From: a virus | Direction: 5' to 3' (one strand) | Virus record (IMG/VR): IMGVR_UViG_3300021420_000043 | Location: 1-54,541 of that record | DNA length: 54,541 nucleotides | In this document: in pieces, positions 24,151 to 33,513 of the stretch | How the letters are laid out: each line of letters opens with the position of its first letter | Position numbering within the stretch: the stretch's first letter is position 1 | Position numbers and translations under genes: made by a program | Notes under the pieces: generated by a model | The model's input: only the letters and a program-made list of their open reading frames with translations | The model's database searches: none | What the model was told of the DNA's origin: nothing

Positions 24151-25410
24151 CTATGCCAGCGTGTAGTTCTCGGTTGCTTGACCAACAAATGGATTAGAGC
24201 CGCCGTGGGTGTCATGCGGGCCGTAGCTGATCGCGTTCACGTCGGTAGAGTTATTGTAGTAAACATTGTAATCGATGAAGCCTTTGATCCGGTCGTTTGT
24301 CGCCGCCGTACCGGCATCGACCGTCATGCCGTAGGTGCCTGGCTGGGTGTGGTTGGAAATGAGGTTGTTGTAAACCTGACCGTAAATCGCTAAGTCGCCA
24401 TAAAACTCTATTCCGTTGCCCAGGTTGCCGTCGATCGTGCAATTCATTATTGAACCGCCTCGTAGACCTATGCCGTATCCGCGGCATTTGGCAACGATCG
24501 TATTGATTACAAACCCATACCAACTAGCCCAACCCCCTCCAACTGTGTCATGAATATTGCATTGCAAGACGTTTTCGATTAGACCAGCGGCGGCGTTAGA
24601 ACCGTTTGATCCAGGCGTAACCGATGAAAATAATTCGCACGATATGAGACTGGCGCCGTCTCCGGCGACGCACGTTGTGTCGTAACCAAATTGGTCGAAC
24701 ACACAACCAATCGCTGTGACGGTATTAGCGCCGCAATACACGACTCCCTGGTTTGCGGATGTACCAGAGAATACCCAATACAAACCTTTGATCAAAGTGT
24801 TGGTGCTAACGTTCCAATATGCGTTGCACTGGATGACCGGCATGCCGCCGCTAGCGTCGGGTGGCGCCTTGTATCCGGGCGTAGCCGGGTCGTTGGCAAA
24901 TAGAATGTTACCGTTCGTCAGATCGCCGGCAACTGAGGTCAAAGCAGAAAATACATAATCGTAGGTGTATGACGACGGAGTGGGCGTACCGCTGCCGAGA
25001 ATAAGAACTTGATTGCCGGGAACGAGTGGTCCGCTCGAACTGGTGTTGGTCCAAAAGTCGGCCCAGCCACCGCCGAGATTCCAGACGGCTACAGTGCCAG
25101 TACCTGGCGAGCGGTCAAGCGTAACGGTCGTTGAATTGGTGAACGCGGTGACAAAATACCAACCTGGCGTGAAGCCGGAACCAACTGTGATTTGAATGCA
25201 ATTTCCAACCATCGCAGCGGTGAATGCAGCCGCCACAGAGTCGGAAAATGTCGTCGTTCCAGTCGCGGTTCCGGCACTCCCGCTGGCCTGCGCCGCATTC
25301 TGTTGCGAGTAATCGGTCGCTGCGCCGGCGATGCCGGCGTCGAAGCCGCCGCCGTTGGCGTTGGAGCCGCTGGGTCTCGACCGCCAGACGGCTGTTGGAT
25401 TGACCGACAC
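24151..25410 (-). CDS. Right-handed beta-helix tail spike/fibre, 419 aa
   Basis: Starts at GTG 25410. Residues 1-120 form a phage tail-like head (NANGGGFDAGIAG, TTFSDSVAAAFT, CIQITVGSG). From about residue 190 there are short Asn/Gly/Cys/Ile-rich rungs (NTLIKGLYWVFSG, GLIENVLQCNIHD, GIGLRGGSIMNCTIDGNLGN) typical of pectate-lyase-like parallel beta-helices used for receptor binding or polysaccharide degradation. It ends in TAG. Overlap and short spacing with the gene at 25415 suggest coupling. Confidence 0.7.
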   Translation of the reverse strand: MSVNPTAVWRSRPSGSNANGGGFDAGIAGAATDYSQQNAAQASGSAGTATGTTTFSDSVAAAFTAAMVGNCIQITVGSGFTPGWYFVTAFTNSTTVTLDRSPGTGTVAVWNLGGGWADFWTNTSSSGPLVPGNQVLILGSGTPTPSSYTYDYVFSALTSVAGDLTNGNILFANDPATPGYKAPPDASGGMPVIQCNAYWNVSTNTLIKGLYWVFSGTSANQGVVYCGANTVTAIGCVFDQFGYDTTCVAGDGASLISCELFSSVTPGSNGSNAAAGLIENVLQCNIHDTVGGGWASWYGFVINTIVAKCRGYGIGLRGGSIMNCTIDGNLGNGIEFYGDLAIYGQVYNNLISNHTQPGTYGMTVDAGTAATNDRIKGFIDYNVYYNNSTDVNAISYGPHDTHGGSNPFVGQATENYTLA

Positions 25411-25414
25411 AACG

Positions 25415-25741
25415 CTAGCTCACATTGCCAGGTCCGCAGACCGTCGTATAAAGCTGCTGCGCCGCCGTGGTGTAATAGGTGGCCAGGATCGCTTGGAGAT
25501 CGCCGACCAGGGCTGCGACCGTGGTGTCAGTCAGCGGCACCGCACCGGCCAGGCCGGTGGCGTCAATGACGGTCGTGCCAACCGGCACGCCGACGATCGC
25601 CGAGATGTTGGCGTTCCAGGCCATGACCAGCGCGTTCATGGTGTCCATGTTCTTGGCGAACATCGACACGGCGCTGCGCATCAGCACCACGAAATTTGAT
25701 AGCTGTGCCAGTTGCGCAGGCGTAGCTAAAGCGACGCTCAT
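25415..25741 (-). CDS. Small helical virion-cluster protein, 108 aa
   Basis: MSVALATPAQLAQLSNFVVL, SMFAKNMDTMNALVMAWN, then a C-terminal helix ending CGPGNVS. Helical and soluble. Ends in TAG five bases before the spike's GTG. May be a fibre chaperone or adaptor. Unknown family. Confidence 0.5.
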   Translation of the reverse strand: MSVALATPAQLAQLSNFVVLMRSAVSMFAKNMDTMNALVMAWNANISAIVGVPVGTTVIDATGLAGAVPLTDTTVAALVGDLQAILATYYTTAAQQLYTTVCGPGNVS

Positions 25742-26533
25742 TTAGCGCTCCCACCAACCCATGTCGATATTGGAGAACGCCATGCCAGCCGTGATATTGC
25801 CGAGGCCCCACATATACAGCAAGAAACTCTGCCCCGGACCAAGGGCCACGGGGGCGTGAACCAATTGAATGTTTGACACCGTCGCTGCGGGTGTTGCGTT
25901 GAATGGAAAATCGGCCGGACCAAAGACAAAACGATAATCATCGGCCACGATCGGGATGGTTGATCTGATCTGACCGCCGCCGATGATGGTGCGGGCATTG
26001 GGTCCAGCCGCTGGAACAACGACCGGCGTACCGCCCGCGGTCGATGCCGGAAAATATGGGGCGGCGATCGACGGCGCTACTAAATCCATGTTGGTGTTTT
26101 GCGTCGGCATGCGATACGCGGCGCCGGTCGCAGGCGAGCCAAGTGCGACGATGGTGGATGGGGCGCGATTGACCGAGTCCAATACGGTGGCGTAGTTCCA
26201 GGCCGAGGACGAAGTCGGAGCGGTGACCACAACGAGATGAATGTAATCCAGGAAAATTCGCTTGGCCGCGGCATTGGTCGGCGAATCTGTATTTTGAATC
26301 ACCAGAGCCGTAGCGGTCGCCGAAAACGAGGCACTCAGGCCAAGCTGCAACGACGTTGCGGCCGGCAATGTCGCTGCGGTAAAATATGAACCCTCATCGA
26401 CCAACAGGTGCTTGGTCGGCACGATCGAGGATACAATCGTGCCGCCGTAGCGATCGATTCGTTCCGGCTGTTCAATGGCATCGGAAAAAACCTGCGGCAG
26501 GCTACGACTGGTGCGACCCGTGACAGCGACCAT
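25742..26533 (-). CDS. Structural protein of the fibre cluster, 263 aa
   Basis: Beta-rich, 263 residues: DEGSYFTAATLPAATSLQLG, KRIFLDYIHLVVVTAPTSSS, PGQSFLLYMWGLGNITAG and a Trp-rich C-terminus. This pattern (jelly-roll-like strands with a conserved LYMWGLG end) suggests a minor tail or fibre-tip protein. No enzyme motif. Translation is coupled to the next gene by an overlapping stop/start. Confidence 0.55.
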   Translation of the reverse strand: MVAVTGRTSRSLPQVFSDAIEQPERIDRYGGTIVSSIVPTKHLLVDEGSYFTAATLPAATSLQLGLSASFSATATALVIQNTDSPTNAAAKRIFLDYIHLVVVTAPTSSSAWNYATVLDSVNRAPSTIVALGSPATGAAYRMPTQNTNMDLVAPSIAAPYFPASTAGGTPVVVPAAGPNARTIIGGGQIRSTIPIVADDYRFVFGPADFPFNATPAATVSNIQLVHAPVALGPGQSFLLYMWGLGNITAGMAFSNIDMGWWER

Positions 26534-26552
26534 GGCGTGTTTACTTTCGTAT

Positions 26553-26891
26553 TTAAAGGGTTGGTGTCAGCACAGCGAGGATTTGGCTCAGTAGAGTTTT
26601 TATGTCGCTGAGATCGGGCTGGCCGGCCGGCAGACGAACCACCGCACCATAGGCGGCGGTATCGGGCGCACCATTTACCACCGCGACACGGCCCAGCGGA
26701 TTCGATGGATCGACGATGCCGACCTGCTGGCAGTAGAAAATAGTATCGACGGTCAAGGTGGTGGTGCTGCCGTCGAGATTGGTCAGCACGGTTCCGGCAG
26801 GCACCGTGATCGGCACGTTCAGCACGAACTTGCCGGTCGAGTCGGGCGGAATTTGAATCGTTGCCGTGCCTTGCGTCGGAATCCCGGCCAT
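26553..26891 (-). CDS. Small structural protein, 112 aa
   Basis: ATG 26891 gives MAGIPTQGTATIQIPPDSTG, then VPITVPAGTVLTNLDGSTTT and a C-terminal helix LSDIKTLLSQILAVL. A short beta-sandwich plus an amphipathic helix. It lies between the two large fibre-type genes, so it is probably a fibre attachment or tip subunit. Confidence 0.5.
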   Translation of the reverse strand: MAGIPTQGTATIQIPPDSTGKFVLNVPITVPAGTVLTNLDGSTTTLTVDTIFYCQQVGIVDPSNPLGRVAVVNGAPDTAAYGAVVRLPAGQPDLSDIKTLLSQILAVLTPTL

Positions 26892-26918
26892 GCACCACTC
26901 CAAAAATTAAACACGCAT

Positions 26919-29480
26919 TCAAAGCGGCGCCAGCGTTACTGTGTGGCGAGACTGCGGCACCGTGGCCATGACGCGCGGCGCAGGCATGCTGACGGTGATT
27001 TGTTGCGACGGCGTAGTCAGCCAAGACGGCACAGCCACGAGAAACTTGACCAGTTGCGACAACGGCCCGCTGCTCGGCGCGGCGTCGAGCGGCGCCAGCG
27101 TAACGCGCGAGCGCGGCGACGGCACGGTGAGCGCGACCCGCGGCGCGGCGGCACAAATGGCCGATCTTTTGGCCGGTGTGGTGATCCAATCCGGGTTGGC
27201 AAAGAAAATCTCGAACAAGCGCAGCAACGGGATGCGACCCATTGCGACGATCTTGCCAAGCGTCACCAGGATAGGCGTACACAGCGTCGCGACGCCGTGC
27301 CCGGCAAGCTGCAGTGCTGCGGCCAGTGCGACGCGGCCGTGCGGTTGCGTCATCGCAACGATGCGCAGCCGGCCTCGACCGGACAGAATCAGGCTCCATG
27401 CCGGTGACGCGGCGGCCACGATCCGCGCCGCGGCGCGACCAAATACACGGGCCGCAAGGTGCAGCGGCGCGGTGGTGATTGTGACGATGGCAATGGCTGC
27501 CGTGAGTGCCACGCGGCCTCGCGGGCGCACCAACGAAGCGACGCGTAACGCCAAGCGAGCGGCCAGACCGATGCGACCGAGCGCGCCGCCTTGCGCCAGT
27601 TGCGCGACGAAGCCGCGGCCACGTAGCCTGGCTGACCAGCGCGGCGCGACACCGCCCAGCGAAGCCGCAACGGTGCTGCCGAACAGGCCAAGCGCGACGC
27701 CAAGCTTTGATGTGGCGCGCGACAAAGCCGCAGTGCCGCGGCCCAATAGCGCAACGGTGAGGCGATGAGTAGATGTGGCGGACAGTGCGGCGCGGGCGCT
27801 GCCGGCCAATCTGAGGCGGCCACTGACTGCCGCGATAGCGGCGAGTGCGACCTGTCCGCTGCCGACTAAAATGGCGCGGGTCCGTACCGAGGCTTTGGCG
27901 CCGGTCCATGCCGTAACGGCGCTGGTCGAAAGCTGCGCCACGCCGCGGAGCGGCGCTTTGGTGCCGGCAAGTGCCGCGACGCTGCGGCCGAACATGGTGA
28001 CGACAGCGGCGACTGCTGACGATGGCCAAGTCGTGGCAGCACCAAACACAATACGGGCGGTGCCGATCAATCGCAATCGGCCGTGCGCCGTGGCACCGGC
28101 CAGCGAGGCGACAACGGCGCGACCGGTCAGATGCGCGGTATAGCGAAACCCAGCTATGGTCCCCGACACTGCCGCAACAGTGCGGCCCGACAGGGTGACC
28201 GTAAAGCCGGCCGAAAGTGTTGCTGCGGATACCGCAGCGACGGCGAGGGCGCGCAGCGTGAGCCGGCCCTGTGCTGCGGCGGTGAAACCGGAAACATTGG
28301 CGATCGAGGCGGTGACCAGTGGCAAGGTCGCGCTGACCGCAGCGGCGATGCTGGACCATGCCGCGGCGGTGCGGCCGGAAAGTTGGATCGTCAAACGAAC
28401 GACAGGTGTGGCGGACAGCGCGGCAAGCGCGGTGCCGATCAGGCTCACTGTGCCGCTGGCGCCAGCGATGCCAACAGTTGACGCCGTGATGCGGCCGACA
28501 AGGAGCAATCTGGCGGCAACATTCGTTGCCGCACCAAAGCATGCCGTTGCGCCACGACCAACAAGACCGATAGCGAAGCGACTCGGCGACGCGGCGGACC
28601 AGCCAGTCAACGCCGCCGCTGATAAATTCAACAGTGGTGCGCTCACGCTGCGGCCGGCACCGGCACCGAGCGCGCGACCGAGCAAGCTCACAATTCCAGT
28701 AAGCGATAACGTGCCGGACCAAGCCAAGCCGGTCACGGTTTGCAGCCTCAACCGGCCGCCAGGTGTCGCCACTAGACTGATAGCAGAAGCGACGCGGCCG
28801 GCAAGGTTAAGGCGACCAAAAGCTGTGCCGCGCGCCAGGTGCGCGAGGGCGCCGCGGCTGCCGAGCAACGCGGACCAGCGCGGCGTGACGTAACCCGACG
28901 TGGCCGCTGCCAGGCGCGCCGTGAGCGAGGCGATGGCGCGCAGATAAGAGGATGGGCCGAACAACACCGCCGCGCCACGGCCGAAAAGTATCAGCGTGCC
29001 ACGAACCGATGACGCCGCCGACATGACAGCGCTGGCGCTGCCAGTCAGTTTGACCTTGGCCCTGCCGCCCGTCGTGCCGGCCAGCACAGCATTGCAACGA
29101 GCGGCCAAAACAAGACCGGCTGCCGAGGTGGCGTAAGCTGTTGCCGCCAACGCGCCGAGGCTACGCAACCGCACAAGCGGCGCCAAGTTGACGATGGAGC
29201 GCAACGCGGCTATGCCGCGCGCACCAATGCTGAGCAGGCCGCGCGGCACCAGCACGGCCGATACCACGACGCCAAGGCGACCTAACAGAATGGCGACGAG
29301 TTTTGGTGTCGTGGCGTAAGTTTGCGACGCCAGCAATCCTGTTGTGCTAAGAACAGCACGCGCTGCGGCAGAGTTGCGGCCAGACAGTGCGGTCGTTGCC
29401 TGGGCCTGCAGCGCCTGGACCGTGGCCGGCCCGGCATCGCCAAAGGTCACCTCACCGAACGTACCGGGGCCGAAAAACAT
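26919..29480 (-). CDS. Giant repeat protein B, 853 aa (putative fibre)
   Basis: Opens MFFGPGTFGEVTFGDAG (a short tail-attachment-like strand pair). About 30 degenerate ~21-residue repeats follow from residue 45 to 690, for example LRLAGSARAALSA, TVALLGRGTAALSRA, SARLRGRGFVAQLAQ: hydrophobic alternating strand, Gly-Arg turn, Ala-rich segment. The last 110 residues hold a tandem duplication: DWITTPAKR..RVTLAPL and SWLTTPSQQ..HTVTLAPL, about 41 residues each. Same repeat family as 21783. Regular period suggests a solenoid or beta-roll fibre shaft. Unrecognised family. Confidence 0.6.
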   Translation of the reverse strand: MFFGPGTFGEVTFGDAGPATVQALQAQATTALSGRNSAAARAVLSTTGLLASQTYATTPKLVAILLGRLGVVVSAVLVPRGLLSIGARGIAALRSIVNLAPLVRLRSLGALAATAYATSAAGLVLAARCNAVLAGTTGGRAKVKLTGSASAVMSAASSVRGTLILFGRGAAVLFGPSSYLRAIASLTARLAAATSGYVTPRWSALLGSRGALAHLARGTAFGRLNLAGRVASAISLVATPGGRLRLQTVTGLAWSGTLSLTGIVSLLGRALGAGAGRSVSAPLLNLSAAALTGWSAASPSRFAIGLVGRGATACFGAATNVAARLLLVGRITASTVGIAGASGTVSLIGTALAALSATPVVRLTIQLSGRTAAAWSSIAAAVSATLPLVTASIANVSGFTAAAQGRLTLRALAVAAVSAATLSAGFTVTLSGRTVAAVSGTIAGFRYTAHLTGRAVVASLAGATAHGRLRLIGTARIVFGAATTWPSSAVAAVVTMFGRSVAALAGTKAPLRGVAQLSTSAVTAWTGAKASVRTRAILVGSGQVALAAIAAVSGRLRLAGSARAALSATSTHRLTVALLGRGTAALSRATSKLGVALGLFGSTVAASLGGVAPRWSARLRGRGFVAQLAQGGALGRIGLAARLALRVASLVRPRGRVALTAAIAIVTITTAPLHLAARVFGRAAARIVAAASPAWSLILSGRGRLRIVAMTQPHGRVALAAALQLAGHGVATLCTPILVTLGKIVAMGRIPLLRLFEIFFANPDWITTPAKRSAICAAAPRVALTVPSPRSRVTLAPLDAAPSSGPLSQLVKFLVAVPSWLTTPSQQITVSMPAPRVMATVPQSRHTVTLAPL

Positions 29481-29495
29481 GCGACGGCTCCGTGG

Positions 29496-29996
29496 TTATG
29501 CCGCCTGCGCCACGTCTCCATGCGCTGGTTGTCGCAACGTTGTTTTGAATATGTCGCGGTAATTGCCGGTCTCGCCGGCCTCGCCGGCCTCAAGTTCGTC
29601 TGCGGGAAAATCAACGACAGGTTCAAGGCCGCGCAGCACCGTGATCGGCGTCTGGTTGTCCTCGATGTTCAATTCCTCGACCATCAGCTTTTTCTTGGGC
29701 AGACGAATCTCGATGTCGAGCGCGCGAAGCTCGCCGTCGATACGATTGGCTTCGACCTGTTGGTCGGGGGTAAATGTGCCGGCACCGCCCGTAATATCGC
29801 GAACGCGATCGGCGAGTTCGTCGGCGTAGGCTTTCATGACCGGCTGCAGGATGCCCAGCACGTTGCGCAGGAACAGACGTGTGGCCGGCTTGAGCTTCGC
29901 CTTGTCGGCGACCTTTTGGCCTTGGATGACCTGTCCGTCCAGATACGTGATGGCATTCTGCAAGTCGATCAGAACATGCATTCTGACCGTTGACAT
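29496..29996 (-). CDS. Hypothetical helical protein, 166 aa
   Basis: MSTVRMHVLIDLQNAITYLD, then helical segments and an acidic C-terminus (FPADELEAGEAGETG). Probably a coiled, soluble protein, possibly a fibre assembly factor, since it lies between the fibre gene and giant repeat protein B. No family recognised. Confidence 0.5.
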   Translation of the reverse strand: MSTVRMHVLIDLQNAITYLDGQVIQGQKVADKAKLKPATRLFLRNVLGILQPVMKAYADELADRVRDITGGAGTFTPDQQVEANRIDGELRALDIEIRLPKKKLMVEELNIEDNQTPITVLRGLEPVVDFPADELEAGEAGETGNYRDIFKTTLRQPAHGDVAQAA

Positions 29997-30029
29997 TGAG
30001 ACCTCACTCTTGCGCGGTAACCCCCGGTA

Positions 30030-31871
30030 TCAGCGAACGCGTCTTGCGGAAATGATGCCCCAGGCCGAGACCGTACCGGCTCCGAACACTGCCTCTACGA
30101 CCAAATAAACCGTCGTGGTGGAACCAAGACTGATCCGAATTTTAGGAACGACAGAACTTACAATACCAGAGTAGCTGCCCAATATCGTGTTGGGATAACC
30201 GGCCGCACAGTAACGCCCCGGCGTTGTCGTATCGAGGGCGGCCGAGGTCGTAGAGATTGACGACCCCAAAAATGAAATCGTGGCGGCGCCGTTGCCGACA
30301 AAACTTACGTTGCTGTCAACGTCCCAGTCGCCAGCCGTCAGCGAAATGGAGGCCAGGTTGATGGGGGTCGCTGTCGTCAGCGATGACGGCGAGGCCGCCG
30401 CAACGGAAGCGGAAATGTATTCGCCGACTGTACCCGCTGCAGCGCTATTGTTGGTGGTCGTACCGACAATATTGAGACCCAAGGCATCGCCCCAGAATTC
30501 TGCATCAGTTGTGCCGCCAGAGTTGAGCCATCGATATGAGTGGCCGCGGCGCATTTCGGCAGCAACGCCCTGTCCGCCAGCGCCGAGAGCGGTGTCGAAG
30601 GCGCCGTCGAAAAACAAGAATCCCTTGCGGAACGGCTTGGTGCCGCCAGACGCTATGTAGCAAGCTGCCGTGGGTGAGTTGGCGACAAGTGACGGGTACG
30701 CCCCTGACGTTAAGCCGAGAGCGTAAGTCGCACCGGTATTTGAAGTGAACGGCGCCTCATCGATCAGCGAGCCGCCGTTGTTGGCGTCGAACTGGTTGAG
30801 CGTTTCACCGCCAGCGCCAGCCAGGCGGAAAACAAGACCCACGATGCCGGCTGCGATCGAAGTGGCGCCAAAGATAATCGTGTTGCCGCTGCCGACTCCT
30901 GCCCCGGTGGCGTTGGCCGACATGACAACCGTCGTGCTGGTAGTCGATAGCACGGTGGTGGCGGCAGGAATGACGGACGGACTGGTCGAGTCCATAATCA
31001 GCATGCCGTTAATCACATAGGCCGGCACGGAAGCAAAATGAAGCGTGGCGTTGCCGCTGGCCGTGGTGCCGTTGGTCGCCAGGCTTAGGGTGTCATCGTT
31101 GACACCGACGCCGGTAAGTCCTTCGGAGCCACTTGAGGCGCTGCCGGCCCAGGTTCGGAAATCGGAAGTTCGCGCGGCACCGACAACGGCAAGCTCGCCG
31201 GTCGTACTGAGAATGCCGAGTTGCGCTGCACCGATGAAAGCCAAACCGGTAAGCGAATCCAACCAACACTTGGTGGTCGGCAGATATGGTGGCGTGGTCG
31301 CCAGATCAGATGACGATACCGTGGCCGGACCGATAAACACGCGATTGAAGCGATCTACAACACCCGTGCCGCCAGTGAAGCCGAAATAATTGCCGAGATA
31401 GAACGTCCCGGCGTTGCCGGCCACCGACGTGGTATCGGTCCAGGTGCCGCCAGTGATCGCGACGTTGGCGGCGCTTTGCGTTGCGATCGAGCCGAGGCCG
31501 AGGTTGGTGCGCGCGGTGGCGGCGACCACGTCCGAAAGATTATTGGAGGCTTGCAGAAAGTTGGCGACATCTTCCGCCGCGGCACAGACGATGATCTGTT
31601 GATTGCCGGTCAGGTTGATGGCTGCGTTGCCATTGGTCGAAGCCAGCGTCGTGCGGCCGGTCAGGTTGTTGGCGCCGGAGTGATACACCGCCGAGAAGAT
31701 TTCGGAGTTGACGCCGTCGTGAAAGGCAAACCGATAAGTCGTGCCGTCAACGCCGCCAGCCAGCGCAATGGTATTGAAGCCGGCAACGGCCGCACCGAGC
31801 GCGATGGTGGTGCCGGTCCCGGTGGTCGAGCTTAACTGCTTGACCAGATTGAGAAATGCCGGATTGCTCAT
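30030..31871 (-). CDS. Tail fibre protein, 613 aa
   Basis: Residues 1-100 are a beta-rich base. Around residue 110-145, NNLSDVVAATARTNLGLGS and AANVAITGGTW form the shaft repeat (NLSDxxxARxNLGL plus VAITGGT) common to phage tail fibres. A large beta-rich receptor domain follows, and the last 60 residues (PKIRISLGSTTTVYLVVEAV then SAWGIISARRVR) are a fibre-tip signature. RBS GGGAG lies upstream. Host-recognition role inferred from these motifs. Confidence 0.8.
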   Translation of the reverse strand: MSNPAFLNLVKQLSSTTGTGTTIALGAAVAGFNTIALAGGVDGTTYRFAFHDGVNSEIFSAVYHSGANNLTGRTTLASTNGNAAINLTGNQQIIVCAAAEDVANFLQASNNLSDVVAATARTNLGLGSIATQSAANVAITGGTWTDTTSVAGNAGTFYLGNYFGFTGGTGVVDRFNRVFIGPATVSSSDLATTPPYLPTTKCWLDSLTGLAFIGAAQLGILSTTGELAVVGAARTSDFRTWAGSASSGSEGLTGVGVNDDTLSLATNGTTASGNATLHFASVPAYVINGMLIMDSTSPSVIPAATTVLSTTSTTVVMSANATGAGVGSGNTIIFGATSIAAGIVGLVFRLAGAGGETLNQFDANNGGSLIDEAPFTSNTGATYALGLTSGAYPSLVANSPTAACYIASGGTKPFRKGFLFFDGAFDTALGAGGQGVAAEMRRGHSYRWLNSGGTTDAEFWGDALGLNIVGTTTNNSAAAGTVGEYISASVAAASPSSLTTATPINLASISLTAGDWDVDSNVSFVGNGAATISFLGSSISTTSAALDTTTPGRYCAAGYPNTILGSYSGIVSSVVPKIRISLGSTTTVYLVVEAVFGAGTVSAWGIISARRVR

Positions 31872-31936
31872 GGCGGGGATGGCTCCCTTCGCCTGGCACG
31901 GTTTGCGAAGCTATGACTTAGTCAAATACGACTTGA

Positions 31937-31965
31937 CAAAAATCGGAAAACTCAAACTGAGTTTT
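31937..31965 (-). terminator. Intrinsic-terminator-like hairpin between fibre genes
   Basis: AAAACTC (31947-31953) and GAGTTTT (31959-31965) pair perfectly around a 5-base loop. Leftward, the stem is followed within three bases by ATTTTT. AT-rich but well formed, overlapping the stop codon of the 317-residue gene. A second inverted pair GTCAA/TTGAC lies just downstream. Probably partial termination or attenuation. Confidence 0.45.
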
Positions 31966-32915
31966 TACGCGGCGCTGAGCGTCATGGCGGCAGCGGCGAA
32001 GCTGGCGATGACATTGGCCGGAATCGATTGCTGGACGATCTCGCGGCACATGAAATTGCCGGTGGAACTGGTCCATACCGCGTTGCCGGACGTAGGCGCC
32101 GAAGCGCTCGATGACAGCGTGAACGTATCTGTGGTGTTGTTGGCCGCGTAGGACACGGTATAGCCGGTGAGGGGACCGGCCTGAGTCACGGTGGGGAAGG
32201 TGCCGCCGAACTCGACCGAACAAACAACCGGCGCACCGGCCGCGAAGCTGGCCCATGCCGTGGCGAACGCCTTGCCGGTGATCACGCCGCCGTTGCCGGA
32301 ACCGACCGAACTCATCGACACCGGCTGCCAGGCAAAGTTGCCGAGGAAATCCCACAGCAACAGATTGCCGGACGTGGCCGCATCGTAAAGACCCCAGGCA
32401 ATGACGGTGCCCCAGCCGGCGCCAGTGGCTTGCGCGAAGGTGATGATGGCGCCGTTGGTATCGGTCGAGGGACCAGTACCGCTCGGCACGCCAAACGCGG
32501 AGAACAGCAACACGTCGGTCGAACCGGAACCGGCGCTGGCCGAATTGGCATTCAACGTGATGGTGGTGCCGATCCAGGACGTGAGAACGCCCAGATAAGC
32601 GCCCTTGGTCACATCGTAAACGGCCCAGCCCAGCCCGGAGTTGCCCGATGCCGTGATCCACGGCACGGTCGAAACGTTCGGACCGGTAATGGTCGGCGAA
32701 GATGCCGAGATCGTGCTGGCCGCGGTCGCGGTGCCGGAGACCTGGACCCGCGCATAAGCAGTGCCGGAAGTCGAGACCTCGGTAAAACCGGTGCCGGCAT
32801 CGGTGCCGACCGCAGTGAACAATGCGAGCCACACCGTGGGCGTAGCCGGCACGCCGGACAAGCCGGTCAGGTTCTGCAGGATGTTCGGCGCGGAATAATT
32901 GGTGAGACCTGACAT
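31965..32915 (-). CDS. Phage tail fibre-like structural protein, 316 aa
   Basis: ATG 32915 (MSGLTNYSAPNILQNLTGLS), then TVWLALFTAVGTDAG and a beta-rich body with LLLWDFLGNFAWQPV. The WLALFTxxGxDAGTG opening defines a small family of tail proteins often annotated as fibres in siphophages. The extension upstream to 32993 lacks a ribosome site. Ser/Thr/Gly-rich, as for extracellular fibre proteins. Confidence 0.65.
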   Translation of the reverse strand: MSGLTNYSAPNILQNLTGLSGVPATPTVWLALFTAVGTDAGTGFTEVSTSGTAYARVQVSGTATAASTISASSPTITGPNVSTVPWITASGNSGLGWAVYDVTKGAYLGVLTSWIGTTITLNANSASAGSGSTDVLLFSAFGVPSGTGPSTDTNGAIITFAQATGAGWGTVIAWGLYDAATSGNLLLWDFLGNFAWQPVSMSSVGSGNGGVITGKAFATAWASFAAGAPVVCSVEFGGTFPTVTQAGPLTGYTVSYAANNTTDTFTLSSSASAPTSGNAVWTSSTGNFMCREIVQQSIPANVIASFAAAAMTLSAA

Positions 32916-33022
32916 TGGCTGGGACCTGAAATGTGTTTGGTGAAAATGAATTCGGTTTGACGAAAGCGCTATTTGCACAGTCTGGCTGAGCAAAGCGCGG
33001 CAAACTTAAACTGAAAATGGTG

Positions 33023-33053
33023 GGGACCGCGGCACTGCGAATGACGCGGTCCC
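33023..33053 (-). terminator. Perfect 9-bp GC hairpin upstream of the fibre-like gene
   Basis: GGGACCGCG (33023-33031) pairs perfectly with CGCGGTCCC (33045-33053). Leftward it is followed a few bases on by ATTTTC. It lies in the gap between two leftward genes (32916-33093), so it is a transcript punctuation or stabilising hairpin. Confidence 0.4.
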
Positions 33054-33093
33054 AGATCATACGCCATCGCAAAAATGGCGGGACAGGAATAAG

Positions 33094-33459
33094 TTACGCC
33101 GCGGGCGGGGGCGGGGGCGGGGGCGGGGGCGGCGGTGCGACGGAAGCGGCAAGGGACGCGGTATCGGCCGCCAGCTTGGTAGACGCGGCCGAGATATTGG
33201 CAACGGCGGCCTCGACGGCAGCGGGATTGTTGGCCGCGACCGCGGCAGTCAGTGCCGCGAGTTCGGTCTGCACCGCGGCATCGAGCGCAGCGGCGTTTGT
33301 TGCAAGCGTGGCAACGGCAGCATTGAGATCGTCGATGGCAGCCATGGCGGAAATCTCCTGTTTGACGATTTGGGCAAGGGACTGTTGGGCGTTATCGATC
33401 GAGCGTTGCAATGCAAGCGCCCAGTCAGGTGCGCCGCTCCACGGAAATTGCCACGACAT
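33094..33459 (-). CDS. Coiled-coil protein with poly-proline tail, 121 aa
   Basis: N-terminus MSWQFPWSGAPDWALAL, then a heptad-like Ala-rich coiled coil (MAAIDDLNAAVATLATNAAA) and a C-terminal run of about 11 Pro ending PAA. The proline run is encoded by the GGGGGC-type repeat at 33104-33136. Small coiled-coil proteins of this pattern sit near fibres in several rhizobial phages and may be trimeric connectors. Function inferred only from structure. Confidence 0.55.
   Translation of the reverse strand: MSWQFPWSGAPDWALALQRSIDNAQQSLAQIVKQEISAMAAIDDLNAAVATLATNAAALDAAVQTELAALTAAVAANNPAAVEAAVANISAASTKLAADTASLAASVAPPPPPPPPPPPAA
33104..33136. repeat. Hexanucleotide simple repeat (GGGGGC)n
   Basis: About five tandem copies of GGGGGC (plus-strand) lie in the 3' end of the coiled-coil gene. 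It is slippage-prone; length changes in steps of six would alter proline number without changing frame, while other slips would alter the C-terminus. Confidence 0.7.
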
Positions 33460-33513
33460 TGACGCGGCCCTTTCCGTGTTTGTTTGGTTGCGCGAAGCGG
33501 ATTTGAACCGCTT

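Noticed and set aside
26335-28722. Long leftward frame overlapping giant repeat protein B
   Set aside because: Arg/His/Cys-rich composition and no domain; it is another frame of the repeat gene.
33094-33459. Diversity-generating retroelement in the fibre cluster
   Set aside because: No reverse transcriptase or template/variable repeat pair was seen in the window.
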